The position numbers and the translations under genes are program-made. 64,000 bases of DNA, taken from positions 191,414,103 through 191,478,102 of the forward strand of contig NC_134101.1 in assembly GCF_000715075.1 (NCBI RefSeq), given 5' to 3'. The notes beneath the pieces were generated by a model, which worked only from the letters and a program-made list of their open reading frames with translations, did no database searches and had not been told where the DNA came from. Source of the stretch: Nicotiana tabacum. Its lineage: Eukaryota; Streptophyta; Magnoliopsida; Solanales; Solanaceae. The stretch's first letter is position 1. Each line of letters opens with the position of its first letter. Shown here in pieces: positions 12,101 through 24,063 of the stretch.

Positions 12101-13098
12101 ATTTCAGCATGTAAATGGTTTAGGATTAAAATTAGATTGCCAAGTTTTTTTTAAATTTGACAAACTGTGAGCATGCCTAGTATAATGTAACTAGGTAGTA
12201 ACATGTGAATGAGATGGCCCAGGTCCAGTTTTGTGCCATACACGTTGGGCCTGGGTCCACGTTGGCCAACGGGCTGTCCATATTGTGCTTACATTCTGAT
12301 TTAACAAATTGCGTTCGGAACCCGACTATAACAACTCGTAAGCATGTAAATAAATTAGGACCTGTTCTCTTTCATTTTTAGAGACAAATTTAATAGAAAA
12401 AATGTAGGCACTTTAGGATTATCCTTTTAAAATAAATGAGATGAGCCTCACCCAATAAAACGCACAAGTTGCGGGGCCCTCAATAAATGGTTAATAATTG
12501 TATAGACTTCGGGATCGGTCGTTTAGCAAATTTCACGGCCTTACCCAAAATAATGATACGCTAGTCGCTTTAGGCGCGCCTTTAACAATTTATTTTCTTA
12601 AACTCGGGTGCACATTTATGTGACCCAAATCCAAATCTCAACAGAGTCGAAATATGTCGATAACCACGGGTACTTTGATGTGACGTGGTTCGAGATATAT
12701 TTTCACGATGTTGCAATTCTCTGTTAAAATAATAATAATAATAATGATAAAAGAAGTTAAAAGTTAAAATTCGCACATATGTTCAACATGTACTATATCA
12801 AATAATCAAGCCGAATATGACAGTTGAGCGACCGTGCTAGAACCACGGAACTCGGGAATGCCTAACACCTTCTCCCAGGTTAACAGAATTCCTTATCCGG
12901 ATTTCTGGCGCGCAGATTGTTAAACAGAGTCAATATTTTCCTCGATTCGGGATTCAACCGGTGACTTGGGACACCATAAATCTCCCAAGTGGCGACTCTG
13001 AAATAAATAAATAAATCCCGTTTCGATTGTCCTTTAATTGGAAAAAACTCCCTTCCGCGCCCTTTTGAGGTGGCGTGGGCGAAAAAGGAGGTGTGACA
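9104..13098 (+). repeat. 3' LTR of element A (3995 bp)
   Basis: Starts TGTGAGCACGTGATTTTT after the polypurine tract and ends GGAGGTGTGACA. Start, end and several internal blocks match the LTRs of element B, but the two elements have diverged considerably. A TATA-like CATAAATAG lies at 11265-11273. A T-rich stretch followed by TCCAATATCAGGTACACAAC at 11701-11720 corresponds to the same block in element B and may be a splice or leader element. The open frames inside the LTR (9683-10377) come from CTT/CGT-rich sequence and look non-coding. Confidence 0.9.
11265..11273 (+). promoter_or_regulatory. Candidate TATA box in the LTR of element A
   Basis: CATAAATAG sits at the same place relative to flanking LTR homology as TTATATATG at 17275 in element B. 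Inferred from sequence and position only. Confidence 0.45.
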
Positions 13099-14775
13099 CC
13101 TTGTATGAAACTAGTCCATAAATACCAGGTATTATATCTCGGACCGTATTCTATCCCAAATTGACAAACTTCGACGAACCTCATTTTCTTCAACTCGTTT
13201 ACCCTTTCACCGTCACGACTTTACTTATCACTTGTTATAAATATCATAAGCACTTATAATCTCAAAAATAGTCTTGTCATTGAACTTATGTCAATTATCT
13301 TATGACAAATCAAAAATAGAAAAGTACGGGATATAACATCACACCTCTATTCGAGGTTATGAAATGGTCGATGCAATAGTAATACCCAACTGAGAGTCGG
13401 GGTCGAATTCCACAAGGAGCTATATGAATGGGATAAAGTAGTGTATATTTGGACTAAGCACGTGAAATATCTAGATTGCACTTCCACAAATATGGTTTTG
13501 TTTTTACTTCTAAAATTACGCTAAGGATTACAATTCTAACAATATGAAACTAGAGAATATTAGTTTTGGATGTTTTTCAAATAATATAAAAGGCCTAAGG
13601 CTATGACCTTCACCTAGGTGTTTGCCTAACGGGTTGTAAATTTTAAAGCTTATTTTAGTGGTCGGAGAGTATTATAGCTATCAACACTCAAGTACCCACT
13701 CAATACCTCTTAGTAAGAGAGTGATTTTGCCCAATTTGATTTTCTCAAGTCCAAATGGGTATTGAACCAAACAGTTGATAAAATGCTCAAGTCGGGTTTT
13801 ACTATCTCTAGGTTCAACCCTTTAGTTGGGACTATCAATCTCTTGATTTTATCCCAAATTCTTGTTAGCCAAGTTTTCCTAGACTAAGTCTCTCTTTCTC
13901 AAGTAGAGACCAAGTCAAATAGGCATGAACTAATGTTTGCAACTATTAATTCTACAATTAAAAGCAAGAACAAGGCTAAATAATAAATACCCAACCATAA
14001 ACAAGCCATAAATCAAATACCCATTAGGTTTATACACTAGGGTTGGGTTACAACCCTAGTTAAAAATATAACTACTCATAATGGGTATAGAAGAAAATAG
14101 AGAAGAAAAGATAATTAAACTCATATTAAAAGATTAAAAGACAAAAATCCAATGTTAAATCATCAAAGTAATCTAATGTTGCCTAAAAAAGCCAGGAAAA
14201 ACGACATAGCTTCTGCGGTCTCACAATAATTGTGCGATCCGCACATTGCACTAGCACTCTGATGGATTCCCTTCGCATTCTGCGGCTGCAGATGGAAATC
14301 TGCGGTCTGCATTTGAGCTTTTGTGCTTGCTTTTTGTCCTTGAGTTCACATTGCTCCTTCTTGAGTCGGATTTCATCTTTGTGGCTCATTTTCTAATACT
14401 CCTGTAATTAAGCATATTTCATCAGTTTTCGGGAATACAATTAAACACTTTTAGACTAAAACGAAAGCTAAACGGCACTAATAAGTAATCAAAATCCCCA
14501 CTTATCAACTCCCCCAAACTTAAGCTTTTGCTTATCCTCAATCAATTAAAGTAATTCCTACCTCCACAAGATAAGAGCTATTCCAACTAATCTAATGTTC
14601 ATCAATCACACATCAATTGGGACCAACAATTACCCACAACACTTATGAATTATCAACAAGACAATGCTTTGAAACTTTAAGTACAAATAGTTCTAATGTG
14701 ACACTTGAGCATCAAGAGTTGACTTTATTCATCAAGGAAGCTCGCTCTTTTATGTAGGTCATTGTAGACCCCAAA
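13099..14775. other. Debris of older LTR retrotransposons between elements A and B
   Basis: No gene. The stretch has features common in plant gypsy LTRs or leaders: GGGATATAACATC near 13328, a segment around 13385-13440 with TCGAATTCCACAAGGAGCTA, TGCGGTCTGC-type short repeats at 14210-14310, and a block near 14510 reading CTCCCCCAAACTTAAGC. I could not define element borders. The three or more blocks are probably separate insertions. Confidence 0.5.
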
Positions 14776-14780
14776 CTCTT
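14776..14780 (+). repeat. Target-site duplication, left copy (CTCTT)
   Basis: CTCTT directly before the 5' LTR of element B, repeated at 32008-32012 directly after its 3' LTR. Confidence 0.93.
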
Positions 14781-17700
14781 TGTAAGCACGTGATTTTTGC
14801 CCTATATGAGAATTACTTCCAAAAAATTCAAAAATAAAATGATTTTTCTTTGGTGTGCAATTTTGTGATATTTTGAATAATTATTTGTATTTGTCTGTGC
14901 GTGTTTATTTGCTAAATTAATAAAAAATACAAAAATATGTCGCATTTTGTATGTAGGATTTAATTCTACAATTGTTAGTAATTAAATTTGTTTTACAAAA
15001 ATTAAAAATTACAAAAATAGGCATCGTTTGCATTTTTAGCATTTAATGTCCAAATATACAATTTTATGCTTAATTATTACTTAATTGTGCGTTAATTGTT
15101 ATTTGGAGTTAATTTGCGCTTTTATAACTTAATTTAATTCTTAATAATAGTTTTAAGTATTTTTATAGTTTAGTTTTAGAGAAATAAAAGAAGAAAAGAG
15201 AGCGAAAATATAAAGAAAGTCGGAATTGGGCCTCTTCTTCGATTTCAAGCCATAGGCCCAAAAAATGGCCCAGTCTTCCCTACGACCCAGTCCATTTCGA
15301 ACTGGGTCGCCCCTGTCCATTAACCCAAATACCCAACACCCTTCTTCATTTTTCAAAACACAAAACAAAAACAAAACCAAAAAGAAAAGAAGAAGAAGAA
15401 AACCCTAAGAAATCCATCCGCCCCCTCCTATCTTCTTCTTCTTCCTCAAGCTTCCCCAAGCTCCTCCCATGGCAGACCTTCCCCCCTCACACCCCTGCCC
15501 CCCTCACGTCAACACACACACAACACAACCACTCTCACCCCCACGACATCCCCTCGCTGCCATGGCTGCGTTTTTCAAGTTCGTCGAGCAACTTCTACGC
15601 CACCATTGTTGCCCGTAGTTGCTTCTCCTCCTGCTGTTGCGTTTTCTTCTTCTCCAACACTGCTGCTGCTGCGTTTTTCATCCTTCATGTTGCTGCTGTG
15701 TCGTCCAAACAAACCACCACAACTGCTGCCCGCCGCGTCCAACCATGGACGAGCTTCATCGAGCTCGAACTCGAGCTCCCATGGCTGCCGTTGCATCTTC
15801 TCCGACACTGCTGCTGCTACTGTTTCGTGTTGCTGCTCCAGCAATGTTGCTGCTGCTGCCTTCTGCTTGTGGCGGGCTGCCATTGTTCGTTTTAAACGAT
15901 GCCAAACGACCACCTTCTTTGGTCGTCCGTTCGTAGTCGTCTTCGACGTCAAGTTATCTTGGTGCGAGATTCGTTCTCGGACAGATTTGTTTACAATCAA
16001 AGTTCGTCGTTGATTCATCTCCGGTTAGTTGTTTTTGAGTTTTATTTTTGTCCATATTTTTGTTTGATATTTTCCGGATCCAAAATCGTTAAAGAATTCA
16101 ATTCTTGTTTTGTTCGTTGTTTATCGTTGAAATCATTTTTTCTAGTTTGTTCATGTTCATGTGCTTTGTTAAAATTAATTTTCAGATTTCAAAATAGAAG
16201 TTTAATTAGTTGTTTTCATATTCATTTCATGTTTGTATTATTGTTTAAGTGAATATTTGTTAGTTTGTTGTTTGTTAGATTCAAATTGAAATTTAATTAA
16301 CTATTTCTTCAATTTGTTTCATGTGTTTATGTATTGTTAGAAATTGTTAGTATTGTTAAGTTCAAGTTTAAGTTCATAATTGTTTCTTCGTCGATCTTGT
16401 TATTTGTTTAAAGAATTTAGTTGTGTTAAAGGAATATATTGATTTAATCGTTTAATCCGTCATGTTTGTTGTGTTAAAATAGATTCATTCATGTTCATGT
16501 TTGGATGATCTTGAATCCAAATTTTGTATAGTTTAATTTCTTGTTTACCATTTATGATTATTTCTTGAATTGTTCTCATAATCTTGTTTAAAGTTTAATA
16601 TAAGAATTGTTTGTTGTAATGTTGTTAGAGTTGATTTTAAGTTCAATATTATTGAATTTAAGAATCTAAATATACTTGTTTGATTGTTGTTGTTGTTTAA
16701 ATCCGAAAAATAGGTTTGTTGTTGCTAAAAATATTGTTCAATCAAATTTTAGTTGTTCTTGGTTGTTCAATTTGTGTTCATGTGATTTGTTGTTGAAATA
16801 TTGTTAAAATCATGTTCATATGATATTGTTGTTATGATGTTCATCCGTGTTCATATTGTTGTTTGAACATTGTTAGAAATTGATCATATTGTCTATATTT
16901 TGGTTAAGTTTGATTAATTGATGTGTTATAGCTGATGGGTAGTTTGGTAAATTTGTAATACGTTTAGGGGTAGTTTGGTAATTTCAGTAAGGTCAGGAGG
17001 GGTAGTTTAGGAATTGTACATTTTGTAATTGTTTATTTGAAGCATGGGGGACAAAATGAAATGGGGTGGGTTGTGATATGATTATTTAATATAAAGGGGG
17101 GACAAGATTTAATTTAAAGGGGAATCTTGCATTATTTTAAATGAAGCATGGGGGACAAAATGAAATGGGGTGGTGTGATATGTTTATTTAATGTAATGGG
17201 GATGAGTGGGAAGATAATGGGTTGGGTAGAGAAAAAGTATTGATTTTAATTAATTGAAAGGTTTATGGGATGGGTTATATATGTGAAGTTTTGAAATCAA
17301 ATACAGGGAGAAAGAGAAAAATACACAGATACGAGAGAGAGAAACAAATCTGAAAATAAGAGAGAGAAAAGGGCTGAACATTTAAGAGATAAAAATTCCG
17401 AAAAATATTTAAGATTTCAAAATAAAAAAAAACTAAAAAAAAATATTCTGCTTTCTTTTGTTGTTTGAAATCAGAATTAATTGTTGTTTCATCAAAGCTG
17501 GAAGATTTTTTTTTTTTTTGGATTACTACTCCACTGGTTTGTTACTGTTGCTGGGCTATTGTTGCTGTGTTGTACTGATTTTACTACTGCTGCTGATTCT
17601 CATATTCATTTTCTTTTGCTTCCAATATCAGGTACACAACTGAAAAGCTGGTTATTGTAATCTGAAATATGAAGCATGAATACATATGAAGAATGAAAAT

Positions 17701-19017
17701 TTGAAGTTTTAATTTCGTTTTTTTTTCTTTGTTTTTTTTTGTTGATTGTATTTAAGCTATTTCATGAATTACTAAATAATAGCTGGAATAAGAAAATAAT
17801 ATCATAAGTTAGTCTATAATAAATCAGTTCGGCAAAACAGGTTAATTCATTAGCTATGAAGGCTTCAAGATTGTAGGTTGATCATGAACAAGTAGCTAAA
17901 TTTAGTTAAAACATGAATTTAAATTAAACATCGTAAATTAGGCATTAAGGCATGACTTGAGCTTAAGCAAGATTAGAAGAACGTTTAAGTCTAATAAACT
18001 TTCTAATAAGCTTTAGTAATTATGGTTAAATCTAGTTTCAAATGATTGTGAATAATTAATCTCAATAATATTTTTTTTTTTAAAAAAAATAATAACAATG
18101 CTGAGTTTTAATCTAGCTATATTTGTTTATTTTGAATATTAGTTGTTGAATTTTTATTTTATTTAAAATTTCGAAATTAAGAGTAAAAATTTTTTTTTTC
18201 ATCAATATTTGTATTAACCAAGCAATTAGCATGTCATGTTTTCTTAAAATTATAAAAGCTAGTAATTAATTAGGATTTTTATTTCTTTATTTTAGAGACT
18301 AATTTTTATAGAAAAAATGTAGTCGCTTTAAGATTTGTCCATTTAAAATAAATGAGATGAGCCTCGCTTAATGAAATGTATAGATTTCGGGGCCCTCAAT
18401 AAATGTACAGTTAATTGCTTAGAATTAGGGAGGAGCCGTTTTAGCAAATTTCACGGCCCTACCCAAAATAATGACACGCTAGTCGCTCTAGGCGCGTATT
18501 TAATAATGTTATTTCCTTAAATATGGGTGTGCATTTATGTAACCCAAATCTAAATCTCAACGGAGTCGAAATGTGTCGATAACCACGGGTGCAATTGATT
18601 GCGACGTGATTTGAAATACGTTTTCACAATGTTGCAATTTTTCGTAAAATAATAACAATAAATAAAAAGAATAATAAAAGTGGCTAAGGGATAAAATTTG
18701 CACATAAGTTTATAATACGTATTATATTAGATAATCAAGCCGAATATAACAGTTAAGCGACCGTGCTAGAACCACGGAACTCGGGAATGCCTAACACCTT
18801 CTCCCGGGTTAACAGAATTCCTTATCCGGATTTCTGGTGCGCAGACTGTAATACAGAGTCATTCTTTTCCTCGATTCGGGATTAAAATAGGTGACTTGGG
18901 ACACCCTAAATCTCCCAAGTGGCGACTCTGAAATAAAGAAATAAATCCCGTTTCGACTGTCCTTTAATTGGAAAAAACTCCTGTACCCCCGCGAGGGCGG
19001 AAAAAGGAGGTGTGACA
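14781..19017 (+). repeat. 5' LTR of element B (4237 bp)
   Basis: Begins TGTAAGCACGTGATTTTTGC and ends GGAGGTGTGACA. It matches 27781-32007 almost base for base. It includes a CTG/GCTG-rich stretch (15610-15880) that is open on both strands, two copies of a GCATGGGGGACAAAATGAAA block (17042 and 17147), a candidate TATA at 17275 and a run of GAGAGAGAAA purines after it. Confidence 0.95.
17275..17283 (+). promoter_or_regulatory. Candidate TATA box in the 5' LTR of element B
   Basis: TTATATATG upstream of a purine-rich GAGAGAGAAA stretch that could be the start of the transcribed leader. Also present in the 3' LTR near 30274. Confidence 0.45.
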
Positions 19018-19021
19018 ACTC

Positions 19022-19039
19022 TGGCGACTCTGCTGGGGA
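19022..19039 (+). promoter_or_regulatory. Primer-binding site of element B (tRNA-Arg type)
   Basis: TGGCGACTCTGCTGGGGA begins four bases after the 5' LTR. From memory it is complementary, with one mismatch, to the 3' end of plant tRNA-Arg(ACG) including CCA; tRNA-Arg priming is typical of Ogre/Tat elements. Confidence 0.85.
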
Positions 19040-20100
19040 ATAAAGTTAAACCCAGAACCACTGGTTCAGGTTTAGAAATTCGAGCTTAGATAAATTGTTA
19101 TATTTGGCTTTATCTGATTTTTACATGTTTGAGCCTAATGTGCTAAATGCTGCTTTTACCGCTTTGATATTATTTGACTGTATATATAAACTGTGCCGAC
19201 ACCCTTCTCTCTTCACCTCCGGGGATGTGCTTACTGGTTGAGACTCCCTATTCTGTTAGTGTCATACCCTGAAATAAGAAAGAGGTCGGACAAGTTACGA
19301 AGCCGGATGGCCTTTTGGTTCCCGGTAAGTTGCCCCCTCCTCGACTCGAGTTGTCCGCTCGGGTACATAGTCTAGTACACTGACCCAGGTTTTGAATATA
19401 GAATAACGTGACTTCATGCCGGATCCCTAGTAGGAACGCTTATTTGCATCACGTTGCATTTGACTTAGGGGACTCAACACAGGGGTTGGGTCCGTCTAGG
19501 ACTAGCAACCTGAAATGAAAAGACCATTCTGATGCATCCTACTTGCTCTGTACATATATTTGTTTCGAACTTGCATGTTGACCGGTTTTTGAATCTCGGG
19601 AATGTTAGAAAATTGAAAAAAAAAAGAGAAATATCAGTTAGGGAGTTAATTGATTATCTTAGAAATAAAAAAAATCAATGACCAATTACTGGCTAAACTC
19701 TGCCGGAATTTTGAAAAAAAAGGAAAATGTTTTATTTTGTTTTACTAAAAAAAAATCAAAGAAAATAGAAAAAGAGCCTTTTATTTTTGGAAAGTTGGTT
19801 GTTGATAAAGAAAAGGATAAGAAAAGTTTTTGTTCTAGTTTGAAAAACATAAGTTGTTTCATTATTTGTTGAAAAAGGAAAGGAAAAAAAAAGGGTCTTT
19901 TATTTTAGTTTGGAAAATAGGTTGTTTTATTATCTGTAAAAATAAAAATAAAAAGTCTATTATTTTTAGCTTGGAAAAATAGGCTATTCTATTTGTTGAA
20001 AAGAAAAAAAAAGAGTCTTGTTTCTAAAAATAGTTTTATTCGCTTATGAAATGCCAAAAATAAAAATGGAAAAGAGTCATGTTTTAAAATAGTTCGGTTA
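19040..20100 (+). other. Leader of element B, A-rich and non-coding
   Basis: Untranslated leader with many A-tracts separated by TTTTATTT and GTTTGG blocks (19620-20080). No supported gene. The segment from about 19600 aligns with base 1 onward of element A. Confidence 0.7.
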
Positions 20101-20108
20101 ATTTACCC

Positions 20109-20152
20109 GAACTACGCGGGTTTGATTCTCACCGGATGTGAGATACGTAGGC
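20109..20152 (+). other. Recurrent stem-loop motif, copy B1
   Basis: GAACTACGCGGGTTTGATT, inner arms CTCAC/GTGAG, then ATACGTAGGC. Outer arms CTACG/CGTAG. Confidence 0.6.
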
Positions 20153-20339
20153 AACCCTCATCGGGTCCAACCCCCCTTTTTTGCTAAAATAGCCAAAAAC
20201 AAATAAAAAAAAACATGTCAAGATTTTTAATTTTGTCATAAATAAGTCGGGTGATGTCCAACTTCCTCTTTTACAAAAAAAAAAATAGCAAAAATATATA
20301 TGTCAAATTTCTAAGAAGTCGGGTGACGCTGTTTTATCA

Positions 20340-20740
20340 AGACATAGCCGAATGTTCCCGAAGGGGACGCCGGAAGGCTAACTTTGCATAAACAGCCACT
20401 TTTGGGTCATATTTAAGATTTGGTCCAGTTGACCCACACAGCCTTAAAAATCTTCGTCCCCGAGACGTTGAAAGGCCGTGTTTGCAATATTGAGTTTTCT
20501 AATTTGAAAAACGATAAAAAGAGTCATAAATAAGTCAGGTGATGTTGTTATGTCATAAATAGCCGAATGTTCCCGAAAGGAACGCCGGAAGGCTGACTTT
20601 GCATAAACAGCCACTTTTGGGTCATGTTTAGGATTTTTGGTCTAGTTGACCCACACAGCCCTATAAATCTTCGTCCCCGAGGCGCTGAAGGGCCGTGTTT
20701 GCAACACCAGGTTTTTATTATAATTTTAAAAGAGAAAAAA
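20340..20740 (+). repeat. Leader repeat units of element B
   Basis: Two units (near 20348 and 20567) homologous to the 205-bp leader units of element A. In the first, GGGACG (20364) pairs with CGTCCC (20455) and AAGGCT (20374) with AGCCTT (20440). The second unit has lost part of this pairing. Confidence 0.7.
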
Positions 20741-21162
20741 AAACAAAGAGTCGGCGGTCAGGTGAATACCGTTTGAATTTTGTCATAATAAGCCGAGCCA
20801 GCTTCGGCCGCGTCTTAAACCGTTCTTGCCGAAATAGCCTTAGAGTATCTTTCAGTTGTCGAAAGGTTATTTTCGTAAAAGAATGGACAAGTTGGTGAAG
20901 TGTCATAAAATAATCCTCCCCAGCCTCAAAATTCATGTGAGAATTGGAAGGGGCCACATTTGCAAAAATAGTCATTTGGTTGCATTTGATAAACGGGGAA
21001 AGGAAGCTGGCCGTTTGTTTTTGAGTTTGTAAATCTTTTGATTAGAATATGCGGGTTGTTTGATTTTCAAGTTTGTAGGTCATCTTTAAACCTTTGAAAC
21101 CCAGTTTGTTTTAATATGAAAATTAAAAAATAATGTTGAGTATTGTTTATCTTTATTGGTCC

Positions 21163-21206
21163 GAACTACGCAAAGTCTGATTCATGCGGGGTCATGATAC
21201 GTAGGC
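21163..21206 (+). other. Recurrent stem-loop motif, copy B2
   Basis: GAACTACGCAAAGTCTGATT with inner arms TCATG/CATGA, then TACGTAGGC. Outer arms CTACG/CGTAG. Confidence 0.6.
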
Positions 21207-21437
21207 AATCTCCATAAGATTCGACCACCACTGAAAAAGAAAAAAAAGGAAGAAAGAAAAATAAAGGAAAGCGCAAGTGCATCGCATCTCTGATAGAATG
21301 GTTTAACTGCTTAGGTGCATTGCATCTCTAATATATGATTATCTGTCAAATGCCCTGACACTAACGTGATGGCTTCCCTTTGCTGTGTTCATATATAGAA
21401 AAGTGGTTGGTTGTGGTAACTCCTCCCTGCAAAGCAA

Positions 21438-22214
21438 ATGACACAGAACCTCAGAACAGGGTGGGTCGGTACTGATGACCGACAACAATTGGTCGAACAG
21501 AACAACGGGTTGGTAGAAGAAGTGAAAATGCTGAGACAACATGTGGCAGACATGTATCAGGCATGGATAACTGGGAAAGCACCACCCCTACCACCGCCAA
21601 GCTTTTCAAACTCTGGCATTACCCATCCCCCAAACTCTCCATCCCAGCCCACTTATGACAGTTTTCCTAGATACCCGAGTAGCTCCATCACTCGTCCACG
21701 CTACTCCCCTCCCCAATGCTACTTCTCTCCACGAGATTCCCAAAGACGGGCTTCACTTTCCAAATACCCAGCTCCACAGAAGGCCTATCCACCCTCACAA
21801 GCCTACCGGAAGCCCCCTGGATCAGGTTTCCGGCCCAATCAAGCATTTAGGAACGAAAGGTTGCTGAAACGAGGAAAGGCTCTCACCCCTATCGGAGTAT
21901 CTTATGCAAGTCTGTTTGAAAGGCTAAAGCATGCTGGCTCTATTGAGCCACTCCCCGCATGTACTCCAAATCCACTTGCAAGGAGCTTTGATCCGGCAGC
22001 GCGATGCGCCTACCACTCCAATGTCATAGGGCACAACATTGAGAGCTGTCATAGTTGGAGAAGGGAAGTAGAGAAAATGATCCAAGAAGGGCGGGTTGTG
22101 ATTAATAACAGTGACATGGTGCACTCGAGCCCCCTCGAGAACTTGCCAATGGATGTTGATGATATTGAAGCTGGTAATGGTCTTTGCAGTATCGATGCAA
22201 AGCTCAGTGGCTAA
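21438..22214 (+). CDS. gag: Shortened gag-like protein of element B
   Basis: An intact 258-codon frame from ATG 21438. Residues about 10-45 form a probable coiled coil (QLVEQNNGLVEEVKMLRQHV). A Pro/Tyr/Ser-rich linker follows at about 50-135. The C-terminal part contains NQAFRNERLLKRG (the same site as in element A) and a knuckle-like CAYHSNVIGHNIESC near residues 194-208. The capsid (Retrotrans_gag) domain present in element A between linker and knuckle is absent, so the protein is a deletion form of the family's gag. No pol frame follows. Whether it is made or assists particle assembly is unknown. Confidence 0.7.
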   Translation: MTQNLRTGWVGTDDRQQLVEQNNGLVEEVKMLRQHVADMYQAWITGKAPPLPPPSFSNSGITHPPNSPSQPTYDSFPRYPSSSITRPRYSPPQCYFSPRDSQRRASLSKYPAPQKAYPPSQAYRKPPGSGFRPNQAFRNERLLKRGKALTPIGVSYASLFERLKHAGSIEPLPACTPNPLARSFDPAARCAYHSNVIGHNIESCHSWRREVEKMIQEGRVVINNSDMVHSSPLENLPMDVDDIEAGNGLCSIDAKLSG

Positions 22215-23460
22215 GATGCCAGTCTTGATAAAGTGGAAGGACGCTCTGTTTCTTGGTTAACAAGAGAGAAGCTTGTGGTGGCTTATTTTGTTGACATTTA
22301 TGTTGTTCGGATTATTAGGGTTGTAATTCGGATATTGTTTTGTGTCAATATCTTTCCGCTTATCTTTCCGTTTTGTCATAGCGGTTTGTTTAAGTTTTGT
22401 CCAGGTTGTTTAGGATTTTATTCCAGTTTGTTTTTGTTTTTTTTTTAACCATTTCACCGGTAGTCCAATGCAAAATCCGGTCTTTTATTATTTCCAGTCA
22501 TCTTTTTGTTTGGTCCTTTTATCATTTTTTGTTCAGTGCCGATTCTAGTGACATGACATGCGCACACAATTTGGGCTTAACCTTAAAAGTTAATCGTAAA
22601 ACCCTGGAAAGGCGATCAGACCATTTAAAGGAAATAAGAACGGTTTGGGATTATTTGAAGCCCGAGTCATGTGGAACTGGGGCAAGTTAAACACAAAGAA
22701 AACCGTTAAAATCAAGATTCTCCAAATTGGCGTGAGGGTCATTCATGATAATGAGAGTGTCGCCCAACGATGTTTTAAAAATAACAAAGGGAAAAGCAAA
22801 TGTTTAACATAATTGTCAAGCCCAACACCGTCAGAAGAGACTATAAATCTATTGTTTGTTGTGTTGTTTGCATTTGGCATGTTTTGAAGACTGGAAGGAC
22901 GAAGGCATTTTGTTCTACTACCTAAACACTTTATCCTTCGTTACCTCTTTTGAGCCTTACTTATTTTTCTTTCATACCCCTCGTTCGGAATCAGTAAAAA
23001 CGACTAGAAAACGCGAGTATGGCATGAAAACATGAAGAAAAAAAAGAAGAAAAAGAAAGAAAAAAAAAAGAAAAGAAAACAACAAAACGAAAAAGAAAAG
23101 AAAAGAAAAATGATAACAAAAAAAAAAGTCAAATGAAAAAAGAGGAATTGGGAACTACGTTTGACCTGATTCCTCAAAGAGGATACGTAGGCGCTTCACG
23201 GCTCGGTCATAGGGTGCTTAATGGCCACAATGGTCATAGTGTACATGGTGTAATAAAAATAATAAAAAATAAGTAAATAATCCCCAAGCAAGAAACTGGG
23301 TCAAGGGTTGCGTTTGTTGTAAACAAATATGATTTCGAAGGTTGTAATTTTGAACCCCAAATTTGATTTGTTTTTTAGCCTTTAATACCCTTTCTTTCTA
23401 TCCTGTCCAAAAACCCACATTACGGTCCAAAGAAAGACCTTCTGACCAGTCTGCAAAAGA
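22215..23460 (+). other. 3' untranslated region of element B, proximal part
   Basis: No pol sequence. Around 22540-22700 a short region aligns weakly with the pre-RT part of element A, and near 22800-22850 there may be a trace of the pol C-terminus. From 22920 on it matches element A after its pol remnant. A-rich tract at 23038-23145. Confidence 0.6.
23152..23192 (+). other. Recurrent stem-loop motif, copy B3
   Basis: GAACTACGTTTGACCTGATT, inner arms TCCTC/GAGGA around AAA, then TACGTAGGC. Outer arms CTACGT/ACGTAG. This is the most regular copy. Confidence 0.65.
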
Positions 23461-24063
23461 TGTCAAGTCAGACAAATGAGAGTCTTACCGGCGAACATAA
23501 CATTCTGTTCCACAGCAGAAAGGACTCTAATCTCCAACAGAGAGAGTCATACTAGCAACACTCCAAATCCCCAACTGGAAAGTGATACAAATGAGAGAGT
23601 CTTATCGGTGAAAATCTTCACGGACACCATAAGGCGATGAAAGCTGAGAGAAAAACCAAAATGAGAGAGACTTGATAGTGAAAACCCTTCGGGCACTACA
23701 AGTCGAATAAGATTAAGAATCAGATGGGGAATTGCCAATTGAAGGTCTTGAAAGATGATTGATGGCAGAGGATAGGCCACATGTGCATGTCATGACCATT
23801 AGAGTCGGTGTCTGCGTTTGATAGGTTTTTATTTATAGTTTCTTTTGTTAAAGAGTCATCCTTTTCCTTTGTCTTTATTCTGTTCCTTTTCATCTTTTCC
23901 TTTCATAGAAAAACTCCCCAATAGAGTCTGTCTGGTCAAAACAAGTGTGAATTGACTTCAAAATATGCCATCAGCTTTCCAATTATGCAAGATAAGATCT
24001 GACTAGTACATCCAAGTGGTATAGTCAGCGAGGAACAAACGCGAGGCCAGTGTCAAAAAAGAT

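Larger units (their letters stand above)
1..13098 (+). mobile_element. Ogre/Tat-like Ty3-gypsy LTR retrotransposon (element A), 5' end outside the window
   Basis: An internal region with a gag remnant, a pol remnant, a 3' non-coding repeat region, a polypurine tract and a 3' LTR follow one another in the order of a Tat-lineage Ty3-gypsy element. By alignment with element B, base 1 lies about 580 bases inside the internal region, so the 5' LTR and primer site are to the left. The 3' LTR ends TGTGACA at 13098. The five bases after it, CCTTG, are the expected target duplication; the matching copy would be outside the window. Gag has several stops and pol is largely deleted, so the copy cannot encode its own movement. 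Confidence 0.88.

Noticed and set aside
15606..16013. Overlapping frames on both strands in the LTR (and again at 28605-29012)
   Set aside because: CTG/CAG-rich composition gives open frames on both strands; duplicated only because the two LTRs are copies.
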